Both the position numbers and the translations under genes were made by a program. A stretch of DNA of 49,016 nt, from contig JAQGHM010000257.1 of NCBI GenBank assembly GCA_028291615.1, forward strand, positions 1 to 49,016. Direction: 5' to 3'. Below the pieces are notes generated by a model. It worked only from the letters and a program-made list of their open reading frames with translations, had not been told where the DNA came from and searched no databases. Of this stretch, positions 34,138-42,121 are shown piece after piece (the first letter of the stretch is position 1; each line of letters starts with the position of its first letter). The DNA comes from Phycisphaerales bacterium. GTDB lineage: Bacteria > Planctomycetota > Phycisphaerae > Tepidisphaerales > Tepidisphaeraceae.

Positions 34138-34467
34138 CGCCGTAGCAGGGCGGTATCAGGGCGGTAGTAGCGCCGTAGCAGGGCAACGACCCCCTCGTAT
34201 CTACAGCGTGGCCAATCGGTTATGCGCCGTAGTAGGGCGTAGTAGCCCTAAATCGAAGTTACGCGGGAGAGAGTTGGAGCGCAGGAGGGGTGTGATGATG
34301 TGTGATAGGGGCGCAGGGCGCATGCGCATACGAAAAGGAATTGCGTTTTGGGCTACTACGCCCTGCTACGGCTCGCAAGTGATTGCGGCCAAACGGTTTG
34401 GTCGAGGTCGTTTGCCCTGCTACCGGCGCGCTACGGGCTGCTACGGGGCTGCTACGGGCTGCTACCG
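34138..34467. repeat. symmetric repeat cluster after PrimPol (possible origin 2)
   Basis: Copies of CGCCGTAG(C/T)AGGGC lie in plus orientation on the left (34138-34151, 34171-34184, 34225-34238). The same motif lies in reverse orientation, GCCCTGCTAC(C/G)G, on the right (34360-34371, 34414-34425, then a run of GCTACGG(G) copies to 34467). The innermost pair extends to a 23-base inverted repeat (34226-34248 and 34350-34372) with one mismatch, separated by 101 bases. The mirror symmetry about a central spacer resembles a phage or satellite origin recognised by a primase-helicase from both sides. No gene fits in this gap. Confidence 0.7.
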
Positions 34468-34500
34468 GAATGAAGCGATTGGGAGGAAAGGGGAGCGGTC

Positions 34501-34740
34501 GTGAGCCAACATCAGCCGGCCAAGGCCAGGCCCAATCCGCAGCGTCCACAGCGCCGCCGGCGCCAACCCCCGCTATGCATGGATCTGTCGCGGCACATCT
34601 TCGCGAAGCGGCCGAGGTGCAAACAGTGCGGCTGCGCGGAGCTACGGACCTATAAGAGCCTACCGCGCGATGGTGCTGCGATCACGCGTTACGTCGAATG
34701 CACGGGATGCGGTGCTGAATACATCCTGATGTTGGACTGA
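34501..34740 (+). CDS. small zinc-ribbon protein
   Basis: A 79-residue protein from GTG 34501, with GGGAGGAAAGGGGAG upstream. The N-terminal half is basic (QRPQRRRRQ). The C-terminal half has two cysteine pairs, CKQCGC and CTGCG, around a beta hairpin (TYKSLPRDGAAITRYVEC), a zinc ribbon. It is probably a nucleic-acid-binding regulator of the phage-like element. No named family. Confidence 0.65.
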   Translation: MSQHQPAKARPNPQRPQRRRRQPPLCMDLSRHIFAKRPRCKQCGCAELRTYKSLPRDGAAITRYVECTGCGAEYILMLD

Positions 34741-34741
34741 C

Positions 34742-35299
34742 ATGGCTATGAGGACCGCAATGGATTCTGATAAGTTTAATTCGACACGGGGTGCTTTGAT
34801 TTCCGATTTAACGGGAGATAGCGTTGCTTTTCACGCGGATGCCATGAATTCAAAAGGGCCTGAAATCCTTCGCTCAAAGTTCAGATGGCCGCCGCATTTT
34901 CCCGAACTCTGTCCACCGGATGATGCACTTACGGCGGGAGGAGTCGTGTTTCGCACCGTGACGAATAATCCACCTGCACCGACAGACTTTTTACCCCTTA
35001 TCGAAACCAATTCTGGACCGTATTCGACGCAACCGAACAAGCGGCATGGCGTATCCCGCCAGTTCATGGCGTCGGGGCTATCGGCCTGCCGTGTTTACGC
35101 CCATGCCGTCCAACTTGCCGTGAGTCTGCGGGAGAGGATCCCAGCAATGAAGAATGCCAAAGTTGCTTCGGCAGAGTTATCCCCCGAATTGGGAGCGATC
35201 AAGGAAACGCCCGGTCGGCACGAGTCTCATATTACTTGGTGGATTCCCTTGGGCGTCGATCCGTGTCACTCATTTGTTGTCGTTGACGAACTCAAATAA
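34742..35299 (+). CDS. unknown protein, first gene of two-gene module
   Basis: A 185-residue protein, no signal peptide, no membrane segment. Readable features are KFRWPPHFPELCPPDDALTAGGVVFRTVTNNPP (about 41-73) and the short C-terminal GRHESHITWWIPLGVDP. I recall similar proteins paired with the kind of protein encoded next, but I have no function for them. The DNA looks AT-richer than its neighbours, so it has probably been acquired separately. Its end is 4 bases from the next start. The start at ATG 34742, one base after the preceding stop, may instead be 34748. Confidence 0.6.
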   Translation: MAMRTAMDSDKFNSTRGALISDLTGDSVAFHADAMNSKGPEILRSKFRWPPHFPELCPPDDALTAGGVVFRTVTNNPPAPTDFLPLIETNSGPYSTQPNKRHGVSRQFMASGLSACRVYAHAVQLAVSLRERIPAMKNAKVASAELSPELGAIKETPGRHESHITWWIPLGVDPCHSFVVVDELK

Positions 35300-35303
35300 G
35301 ACG

Positions 35304-36566
35304 ATGCCTCTGCTTCCAAACAATCTTGGTAAGCTCGACATTGTCGAGGTCTTCGAGGAACACGATTTCCCCTGCCTCTTCGTTTGCGAATCCGATAGCG
35401 GTCTTCAGTACCTGGCCCTTTGGATTGCCGAGGCGGGCGACAGGAACGACTGGCTTTATACGGAAATCTCCCCCGCACGGCTGCAAGCGCTTCGTACTGG
35501 CGAGGTCAAGCTACGCGAAGCGTATACCGAGTCCGAATCAGGCAAGGTGCTGCGAGTCTCGGTTCCGAAGTCGGCAGGCGATGCTACGGCAAAGCCATTG
35601 GCCGCGGCAGACCTCACCAAAGAGATGCTTCCCACGCCCACAGCGACCCTGGTAGGGGAAGTCGCCACTCCCGAAAGGCCATTGCGTTCTACCGCTGAGA
35701 TCGACATCCAAATCTCATCACTCCCGAAGGCTATTGCGGACGCGATGGGATTGTTTCAAGAATTGAAGGTGTCCCGATTCGTCGAGTCGGACAGTGACGG
35801 CCAGATCGCGTTTGACGGCGGCCCAGTCGCCGGACATGAGGTTGAGGCTCGTTTTTATGGGATGTTCTGGGATAGGTTCCAAGGACTGCTTGATGCTGCG
35901 GCCAATGAGATGTTCGGAGGACTTACAAATTCCTCGGAAGCAAAACTGTTGCTTGGCATGACGTCGCCATCGTCGTACGCAGTTAACATGCGAATGAAGC
36001 CGCTCACGGCGGACGAGTTTGGCCCGATGTTTCAGTCGCCAGCGAGGGATGAAGGCCGTTCCAGGGAGCTCTTTGACTTCGTCGCATCCATGCTGGTCGA
36101 CGAGGATAAGCCTGCGGCGACGATCCATTTCATTAACCGTTTCCAGTCAGTCCGCACGCAGTATGGCAGCATTCTTGAGCTGATGTCCAACAGCGCGGCG
36201 GACATAACTTTCAGGACAAAAAGCAATCCGATAGGACGAAGCCTGACCCATGCGTCGGCGGGGAAACAACTCAAAGCGGTTCGGGAACTCGGCTATCCCT
36301 ACGGTTTCTTGCAGTTGCGGGGACGACTCGTTGGGGGTCTAGTGCGGAAGGTTAAGAACACTGATACCAATTTTACGTTGATAGTGAGCGACACTGAGGT
36401 GTTTCAGGGGAAGGTCGGCGATCAAGCGCTCGCGAAGATGAGGGAAATTCCCTTGGATGCCGAAGTGAATGCCAAGATCCAGATCGAAGACGCGAAAGCC
36501 GGGGGGCAGACGTACACGCTGGTCGACCTCATCAATGTTGGTCCGCAGTCTTCACGTCGCGAATAA
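35304..36566 (+). CDS. DUF6575-like protein, second gene of two-gene module
   Basis: A 420-residue protein from ATG 35304; the frame is open further upstream into the previous gene but this start follows at once on its stop. The N-terminal 75 residues (FEEHDFPCLFVCES, YLALWIAEAGDRNDWLYTEIS, LREAYTESE) resemble a DUF6575-type domain as I remember it; this is unverified. A Pro/Ala/Thr-rich linker lies near 90-130. The long second part has no motif I recognise. A final beta-rich portion (about 340-415) ends with GGQTYTLVDLINVG. No catalytic signature is visible. Lower GC, tight pairing and location inside a mobile element make an accessory role (defence, anti-phage or counter-defence) possible, but unproven. 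Confidence 0.6.
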   Translation: MPLLPNNLGKLDIVEVFEEHDFPCLFVCESDSGLQYLALWIAEAGDRNDWLYTEISPARLQALRTGEVKLREAYTESESGKVLRVSVPKSAGDATAKPLAAADLTKEMLPTPTATLVGEVATPERPLRSTAEIDIQISSLPKAIADAMGLFQELKVSRFVESDSDGQIAFDGGPVAGHEVEARFYGMFWDRFQGLLDAAANEMFGGLTNSSEAKLLLGMTSPSSYAVNMRMKPLTADEFGPMFQSPARDEGRSRELFDFVASMLVDEDKPAATIHFINRFQSVRTQYGSILELMSNSAADITFRTKSNPIGRSLTHASAGKQLKAVRELGYPYGFLQLRGRLVGGLVRKVKNTDTNFTLIVSDTEVFQGKVGDQALAKMREIPLDAEVNAKIQIEDAKAGGQTYTLVDLINVGPQSSRRE

Positions 36567-36626
36567 TATTTGCTCGTCCCGGCTAACCATTAGCCAAGCG
36601 CCCCCGCGCCGCGCGTATCAATAGAT

Positions 36627-36974
36627 ATGAGCGCCGCCGTCCTCCACCTCCGCAGCCTCGGCCAACTCACCGCCGATACGCAGCGCGCTTATGCCGCGCT
36701 CGCCCGCACAGTGGAACGCTTGGCCATCGTCCCCGCCATGACCATCGATGGCGTCCCCTACTTCGACGCTCAGGCCGTCGAGCGCATCACCACCGCGGTA
36801 GCCGCCACGTCCCCGCCCGTGCCGCCCACGTCGCACCGTGCCGCGTCCTGCGCCGCCAAGCCCGCCAACGTCCTCACCCCGCGCCCGTACGCGCCACGTG
36901 GCCAACGCCAGTCCCGTGGGGAGAAGCCTCACGACCGATTGTCACCCTCGCTCGAAGGAGCCACCCCCAGATGA
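36627..36974 (+). CDS. small winged-helix-like protein
   Basis: A 115-residue protein. Residues about 15-60 (TQRAYAALARTVERLAIVP, TIDGVPYFDAQAVERI) read like an excisionase/MerR-type winged helix that lacks the usual conserved turn. A low-complexity Pro/Ala/Arg-rich tail follows. It overlaps the methyltransferase by 4 bases (ATGA), so the two are translated together. A DNA-binding regulator is the likely role. Confidence 0.55.
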   Translation: MSAAVLHLRSLGQLTADTQRAYAALARTVERLAIVPAMTIDGVPYFDAQAVERITTAVAATSPPVPPTSHRAASCAAKPANVLTPRPYAPRGQRQSRGEKPHDRLSPSLEGATPR

Positions 36975-38320
36975 AGATTGAGATGCGCCCGATCGCTCAG
37001 ATCAAGCCCTACCCGCAGAACCCGCGCGTCAACGATGCGGCCGTTGCTGCCGTGGTCGCAAGCCTCAAGGAGTTCGGTTGGCGGCAAGCAATTGTCGTTG
37101 ACGGGGAAGATGTCATCGTCGTCGGCCATACCCGGCACAAGGCAGCGCAGAAGATGGGTCTGAGCGAGGTCCCCGTCCACGTCGCCACGGACCTGTCGCC
37201 GGCGCAGATCCGCGCCTACCGCATCGCCGACAACGCGACGGGCGAGATCGCCGACTGGAACCTGGACATCCTGCCGCTGGAACTCAAAGGCCTGCAGGAG
37301 ATGGACTTCGACCTGAAGCTGCTCGGGTTCGGCGACGAGCAGTTGCTGGAGTTCATGAGCGGCGACGTCACCGACGGCCTGACCGATCCGGACGACATCC
37401 CCGCGCCACCCGACGACGCGATCACCCAGGCCGGTGACCTGTGGATCCTGGGCGACCACCGCCTGCTCTGCGGCGACAGCAGCAAACCCGACGACGTCGA
37501 TCGGCTGCTCGACGGCGCCACGATCCAGCTCGTGCACATGGACCCGCCCTACAACGTCGCGGTCGAGCCCCGCAGCAACAACGCGATCGCCGCCGGCAAC
37601 AGCAGCTTCCCCAGCGGCCAGAAGATGCACGTGTCAGACTTCGACCTCGCGCGCTTCCCGGGCAAGAGCAAGCCGACCACGAAGCAGATGCGGGCCAAGG
37701 ACCGTCCGCTGGCCAACGACGCCGTGACCGACGAGCAGTTCGCGCTGCTCCTCCGCCAGTGGTTCGGCAACGCATCACGGGTTCTCGATCCTGGCCGCGC
37801 CTTCTACGTTTGGGGCGGCTACGCGAACGTGAAGAACTACCCGGCAGCGCTATCGGAGTCTGAGCTCTACTTCAGCCAGGCGATCATCTGGGTCAAGCAT
37901 CATCCGGTGCTGGGGCGCAAGGACTTCATGTCTGACCACGAGTGGGCGTTCTACGGCTGGAAGGAAGGGGCTGCGCACAAGTTCTTCGGCCCCAACAACC
38001 TCAGGGACGTCTGGGAAGTGAAGAAGCTGCCGCACCAGCAGATGGACCATTTAACTCAAAAGCCTGCCGAGCTGGGGGTGCGGGCGATGCAGGCCTCTTC
38101 GCTCCTGGGCGAGAACGTGCTGGACCTCTTCGGCGGCAGCGGCAGCACGATGATCGCGGCCGAGCAGACCGGGCGCAAGGCCTACCTCATGGAACTGGAT
38201 CCGGCCTATTGTGACATCATCGCGGACCGCTACCAGCGCTTCAGTGGCAAGCCCGCCGTGCTGCAGCGCACGGGCGAGTCTCCCCTCCCGATGAAGCCGC
38301 GTGAGGAGGCGATGCGATGA
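36971..38320 (+). CDS. ParB-domain DNA methyltransferase
   Basis: A 449-residue fusion. An N-terminal ParB/Srx-like domain (1-110: IKPYPQNPRVND, VVGHTRHKAAQKMG, IRAYRIADN) precedes an amino-methyltransferase of the beta class, with the catalytic DPPY (191-194) ahead of SAM-binding FGGSGST (387-393). The ending AYLMELDPAYCDIIADRYQRFSG is typical. Such proteins occur in phages and prophages, where they modify adenine or cytosine and may protect phage DNA from host restriction. It is a solitary enzyme with no restriction subunit next to it. Confidence 0.93.
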   Translation: MKIEMRPIAQIKPYPQNPRVNDAAVAAVVASLKEFGWRQAIVVDGEDVIVVGHTRHKAAQKMGLSEVPVHVATDLSPAQIRAYRIADNATGEIADWNLDILPLELKGLQEMDFDLKLLGFGDEQLLEFMSGDVTDGLTDPDDIPAPPDDAITQAGDLWILGDHRLLCGDSSKPDDVDRLLDGATIQLVHMDPPYNVAVEPRSNNAIAAGNSSFPSGQKMHVSDFDLARFPGKSKPTTKQMRAKDRPLANDAVTDEQFALLLRQWFGNASRVLDPGRAFYVWGGYANVKNYPAALSESELYFSQAIIWVKHHPVLGRKDFMSDHEWAFYGWKEGAAHKFFGPNNLRDVWEVKKLPHQQMDHLTQKPAELGVRAMQASSLLGENVLDLFGGSGSTMIAAEQTGRKAYLMELDPAYCDIIADRYQRFSGKPAVLQRTGESPLPMKPREEAMR

Positions 38321-38340
38321 GAACTGAATCACCGGAGAAA

Positions 38341-38363
38341 ACCCCGACCAGGACGGCCGGGGT
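38341..38363 (-). terminator. terminator for minus-strand HARE-type gene
   Basis: A stem of ACCCCG (38341-38346) and CGGGGT (38358-38363), extendable past an A-C mismatch by two more pairs. On the minus strand it is followed by TTTTC, so it ends the gene at 38391-38780. It lies between two convergent genes and may also help stop plus-strand transcription of the methyltransferase gene. Confidence 0.65.
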
Positions 38364-38390
38364 GAGAGGGGGAAGGGCGTGACACCCGAA

Positions 38391-38780
38391 TCAGGCGTTG
38401 AACACGAACTGCCCGCGATCCACCTTCTTGAACCTCGCTGAGTCGCCCTTCGTCGTCACCTCGCGGAGGATCGCGCTGGACAGCGTTGCCGCAGGCGTGG
38501 GCGCGTCGCTGTGCCAGAGCTTGCCCGCGAACATCGCATCGATCATGCCCTTGCAGTTCATCGCTGCGCCCTTCGCCTTGAGCACGTGCGCCGCCGCGTC
38601 CAGGCAGGACATCGCTTTGGGCTTGGCGTCGGGCTTGGCCTTGGTGGTCTTGCCCTTGGGCTTCGTAGCCGCCGCCGCCAGCTTCTCGGCGCGCTCTCCG
38701 ATCGTCTCGGGCGTGGTCGCCGCGCCCTTCGACTTGGTGCTCTTCTTCGCGCCGCTCTTCTTCGTTGCCGTCTTGCTCAT
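38391..38780 (-). CDS. HARE-type winged-helix protein with histone-like tail
   Basis: A 129-residue protein. Residues 1-55 are a Lys/Ala/Thr-rich tail like that of histone H1 (SKTATKKSGAKKS). Residues 56-129 (MSCLDAAAHVLKAKGAAMNCKGMIDAMFAGKLW, then PAATLSSAILREVTTKG, ARFKKVDRGQFVF) match the HARE-HTH (HB1/ASXL/restriction endonuclease) winged helix. This domain is found with nucleases, RNA polymerase delta and chromatin proteins. A tailed version suggests general DNA binding or a nucleoid-like or regulatory role in the element. It is on the opposite strand to the flanking phage-like genes, as for a lysogeny-phase gene. Confidence 0.75.
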   Translation of the reverse strand: MSKTATKKSGAKKSTKSKGAATTPETIGERAEKLAAAATKPKGKTTKAKPDAKPKAMSCLDAAAHVLKAKGAAMNCKGMIDAMFAGKLWHSDAPTPAATLSSAILREVTTKGDSARFKKVDRGQFVFNA

Positions 38781-38847
38781 GACACAATCTCCTTCGGCCG
38801 TGTTCGGGCTGGCCAGGCCCTTGGGGCGACATGCCCCAGAAACACCA

Positions 38848-38868
38848 GAGGCCCCTTGTCGGGGCCTC
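38848..38868 (-). terminator. hairpin terminator of small minus-strand gene
   Basis: A perfect 8-bp stem (GAGGCCCC at 38848-38855, GGGGCCTC at 38861-38868) with a 5-base loop lies just past the stop of the 38880-39116 gene on the minus strand. The following TGGTGTTTCT is only moderately T-rich. Confidence 0.55.
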
Positions 38869-38879
38869 GGGTGGGAAGT

Positions 38880-39116
38880 TCAGGTTTGATGCCGGTCGGG
38901 TCGATCGGGTCGACCCTCACCGAGCAGCCGCCCGATCACGTCGGGGATCGGCCGGTGGTGCAGCGGCTCTTTGCCCAGCCGCCGGTCGCGCTCCCAGAAC
39001 GCCGTGATCTCCGCGTCGTCGTAGCCGTGGCTGCGGAGGTAGGCCAGGTCGCTGGGCGTGTACATCGGGTGGCGTTCGATCCGCTGGTCATTGCTCCTGG
39101 TTACGTCTCGGCTCAT
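38880..39116 (-). CDS. small hypothetical protein
   Basis: A 78-residue protein from ATG 39116, which has AAGGAG eight bases upstream; the longer frame to 39173 lacks such a site. It is charged (DDAEITAFWERDRRLGKEP) with a helix-rich middle, without cysteines, membrane segment or a family I recognise. It is adjacent to the HARE-type gene on the same strand, about 100 bases ahead of it, and separated from it by a hairpin. Confidence 0.5.
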   Translation of the reverse strand: MSRDVTRSNDQRIERHPMYTPSDLAYLRSHGYDDAEITAFWERDRRLGKEPLHHRPIPDVIGRLLGEGRPDRPDRHQT

Positions 39117-39229
39117 CGCGTGCTCCTTCGTTTGAACGGGACGCATGAGGCCATGAGTCGCGCGACACATCAAGTCTTAAATGATGAATTCCCAATCGCT
39201 TTGACAGCAACCCCTGGAGGCTTCCTGCC

Positions 39230-39595
39230 ATGCCCCACAAACCCCCCAACCACCGCAGCCCCGACGTCGCCCGCGGCCTGGCCGTCACCCGCAACGCCCG
39301 CGACCGCGCCCGCGGCAGCCCCGCAGCGCGTGGCTACGACGGCAGGTGGCGTGCGTACGCTCAGGCGTTCCTCAAGCAGCACCCGTGGTGCCAGTGCGAC
39401 CGCTGCTGCGCGTCACCCGACCCGCTCCGCGCCGAGCACGTCGATCACGTCATCGCCGTCAGCGGCCCGCGCGACCCTTTGTTCTGGCAGCCTGCCAACC
39501 ACCGCGCGATGGCGCACTCCTGCCACAGCCGTAAGACGTGCAAGGAGGACGGCGGCTTCGTGGGGAGGAGGCATAGCAGCTTTGGTGATCGCTAA
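39230..39595 (+). CDS. phage-type HNH endonuclease
   Basis: A 121-residue HNH nuclease of the small phage type. ARGYDGRWRAYAQAFLKQHPWCQCDRC holds the first zinc cysteines, AEHVDHVIAV the catalytic His/Asp, and FWQPANHRAMAHSCHSRKTCKEDGGF the asparagine, final histidine and second zinc cysteine pair. In many cos phages such a protein is encoded directly before the terminase genes and is needed for DNA packaging with TerL. It is encoded 155 bases before terS here, which fits that role. Confidence 0.9.
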   Translation: MPHKPPNHRSPDVARGLAVTRNARDRARGSPAARGYDGRWRAYAQAFLKQHPWCQCDRCCASPDPLRAEHVDHVIAVSGPRDPLFWQPANHRAMAHSCHSRKTCKEDGGFVGRRHSSFGDR

Positions 39596-39750
39596 CTTAT
39601 ACCGACCGGTGGGTAGGTTAACTCTTGTATTGACAAGCACTTATACCACGACGGGCGTATGCCTCTCGCGCGGCCAGGTTTTGCTATAGGGGGGGTCAGG
39701 GGCAAAAGCGGCGATATTCGCGCCAAAACGCCACTTCGAGTACGAAACTA
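39596..39750. other. short gap before terminase genes
   Basis: This gap between the HNH gene and terS holds two direct copies of ACTTATACC (39595-39603 and 39639-39647) and a TTGACA (39630-39635). It could contain the terminase promoter or a cos/pac site. No gene is present. Confidence 0.4.
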
Positions 39751-40236
39751 ATGGGAAAACGAGGCCCAAAACCGACGCCGACCGCGCTGTTAAAGCTGCG
39801 CGGGACGTTCCGCAAGCACCGCTCCAAGGGCGAGCCCGATGCGGGTGACGCGATCCCGCAGTGCCCCGACTGGCTGGACGAGCAGGCCAAGCACGCGTGG
39901 AGCCAAGTTGTGCCGCAACTGGCGGGGATGGGGGTGCTGACTGAGATTGACGGCAACGCGCTGGCGCGCTACGTGACCTTCTGGTCCAGGTGGAAGGCGG
40001 CGGAACTGTTCCTGGCGAAGAACGGATCGGTCTACCCGCTCAAGGACGAGCAGGGGAAGCTCAAGTGCCTGGTGCAGGTGCCGCAGGTGGCCATCGCGCA
40101 CAAGCTGGGGATGGCCCTGTCCCGGCTGGAGGCGGACTTCGGCATGACGCCCAGCGCCCGCAGTCGCATCCAAGCCATGCCCGGTGGCGCGGACGAGGAC
40201 GACGACCCGCTGCGGGAGTTCATGCACATTGCATAA
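39751..40236 (+). CDS. terminase small subunit, P27 family
   Basis: A 161-residue protein. MGKRGPKPTPTALLKLRGTFRKHR is the hallmark N-terminus of P27-type small terminases, and LARYVTFWSRWKAAELFL, KLGMALSRLEADFGMTPSARSRI complete the family pattern. It recognises phage DNA for packaging. It overlaps terL by a few bases. Confidence 0.93.
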   Translation: MGKRGPKPTPTALLKLRGTFRKHRSKGEPDAGDAIPQCPDWLDEQAKHAWSQVVPQLAGMGVLTEIDGNALARYVTFWSRWKAAELFLAKNGSVYPLKDEQGKLKCLVQVPQVAIAHKLGMALSRLEADFGMTPSARSRIQAMPGGADEDDDPLREFMHIA

Positions 40237-41932
40237 GGCAACGCGCATCGCAAAGAGCAGGGCGGCCTCGTCGCTTGCGATCGCGCGGGACGTGCAGGGG
40301 TACATCGACCGGGTGATCTCGGGTGAGGAGGTGGTCGGCAAGCTGGTCCGCCTGGCGGTCGAGCGGCACGTGCGGGACCTGGTCGAAGCGCCCAGCCGGG
40401 GGTTCTACTTCGACGCCGAGGCCGGGGCGCGGGTGATCCGGTTCTTCGGGTTGCTCACGCACAGCAAGGGCGAGTGGGCGGGGCGGCCGTTCGTGCTGGC
40501 GCCCTGGCAGCAGTTCCTGCTCTGGTGTGTCTTTGGCTGGAAGCAAGTGGCGGACGGCACGCGGCGCTTCCGAACCGTCTACTGCGAGATCTGTCGCAAG
40601 GGAGGCAAGACCACATTGGCCGCTGGGATAGGGTTGTACATGCTCGTGGCCGACGGGGAGCAGGGGGCGGAGGTCTACACGGCAGCAACGAAAAGGGATC
40701 AGGCTCGCCTGGCGCACGAGGAAGCCGTGCGGATGGTGAGGAAGTCGAAGTCCCTGCGCAAGGTGATCAAGGTAAGTAAAGACAACCTTTGTGTTGAAGG
40801 GACCAACAGCAAGTACGTCCCCTTGGGCGGCGACGCCGACTCGACCGACGGCCTTTCTCCCTCCTGCTGCATCATCGATGAGCTGCACGCGCACGCGAAC
40901 CGTGACATGTTCGATGTGCTGGACACGGCAACTGGGTCACGCCGCCAGCCGCTGATCTTCTGCATCACGACCGCGGGGCATGACCGCCTCAGCATCTGTT
41001 GGGAGCAGCACGCCTACAGCCGGCGGATCCTGGAGGGGATCATCCAGGTCGACAGCCACTTCGCCTTCGTCGCCGCCATCGACGAGGGGGACGACTGGCA
41101 GGACGAGGCGTGCTGGGCCAAGGCCAACCCCAACCTGGGCGTCAGCATGAAGCTGGACGACCTGAGGAGGAAGGCGGCCAAGGCCAAGGAGATGCCGACG
41201 GCGCTCAACGCCTTCCTGCGGTTACACCTGGGCGTGTGGACCGAGGCGGCGACGCGGTGGCTGCCACTGGAGAAGTGGGAGGGGTGCCAGATTGCCGTGA
41301 AGGAGGAGGATCTGCGGGGGAGGCCGTGCTGGGCGGGGCTGGACCTGGCCAGCACGCAGGACCTCTGCGCATTGGTGCTGGTGTTCCCCGACCAGGACGG
41401 GGAGGGCGGGGCGACGGTGCTGCCGTACTTCTGGGCCCCGGAGCAGAACGCGGGCAAGCGGGAGCGCAACGATCATGCGCCCTACCTGACCTGGGCGCGG
41501 CAGGGGTACCTGGAACTCACCGACGGGGAGGTGACCGATTACAACTTCATCCTGGACCGCATCGCGCAACTGCGCGAGAAGTTCGACATCAGGGAGATCG
41601 CCTTCGACCGCTTTGGGGCCACGCAGATCGTGACGGCGCTGCAGGAGCAGGGGTGCGAGGTCGTGCAGTTCGGGCAGGGGTACGTGTCGATGAGCCCGGC
41701 GTGTAAGGAGGTCGAGCGGCTGGTGGTCTCCAAGCGGCTGCGCCATCCGGGCAACCCGGTGCTGACCTGGTGCGCGGCCAACGCGGTGGTCGAGATGGAC
41801 GCGGCGGGGAACCTGAAGGTCAACCGGCGCAAGAGCACGGAGAAGATCGACGGGATCGTCGCCTTGGCGATGGCGGTCGGGCGGTGGATGGCCGAGCCGG
41901 CTGAGTGTGGTTTTGACTTCAGGATCGTGTGA
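40229..41932 (+). CDS. terminase large subunit
   Basis: A packaging motor of about 567 residues. The start is uncertain: TTG 40229, overlapping the terS stop, is used here, while the frame is open back to 40184. The ATPase domain has Walker A RKGGKTT (about 123-129) and Walker B CCIIDELHAH; the nuclease domain begins near GLDLASTQDLCALVLVF and has IAFDRFGATQIV and a C-terminal Asp-rich DGIVALAMAVGRWM region. This is the HK97-like large terminase, which cuts concatemers and pumps DNA into proheads. No portal, protease or capsid gene follows in the next 7 kb, where they would normally be. Confidence 0.94.
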   Translation: MHKATRIAKSRAASSLAIARDVQGYIDRVISGEEVVGKLVRLAVERHVRDLVEAPSRGFYFDAEAGARVIRFFGLLTHSKGEWAGRPFVLAPWQQFLLWCVFGWKQVADGTRRFRTVYCEICRKGGKTTLAAGIGLYMLVADGEQGAEVYTAATKRDQARLAHEEAVRMVRKSKSLRKVIKVSKDNLCVEGTNSKYVPLGGDADSTDGLSPSCCIIDELHAHANRDMFDVLDTATGSRRQPLIFCITTAGHDRLSICWEQHAYSRRILEGIIQVDSHFAFVAAIDEGDDWQDEACWAKANPNLGVSMKLDDLRRKAAKAKEMPTALNAFLRLHLGVWTEAATRWLPLEKWEGCQIAVKEEDLRGRPCWAGLDLASTQDLCALVLVFPDQDGEGGATVLPYFWAPEQNAGKRERNDHAPYLTWARQGYLELTDGEVTDYNFILDRIAQLREKFDIREIAFDRFGATQIVTALQEQGCEVVQFGQGYVSMSPACKEVERLVVSKRLRHPGNPVLTWCAANAVVEMDAAGNLKVNRRKSTEKIDGIVALAMAVGRWMAEPAECGFDFRIV

Positions 41933-42121
41933 GAAGGAACGAAGCTGCTGCACAACAACAGTTAGGCACCGGGGCGTTTTGTCAATTCCGTGTCTGTCGG
42001 GATCGCCAAAGATTTTCGTTCCCTGTCGTGTAGGTTCCTGAGAAGATATTTGGCGGATTGAATCCCAAATATCACTACTCGGCTGGCGTGTCGACAACGT
42101 CGCTGCGACTCAGGCATCTGA

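Noticed and set aside
28420-42121. attL/attR pair for the serine recombinase
   Set aside because: I compared the sequence before 28561 with 41933-42121 by eye and found no shared core of useful length.
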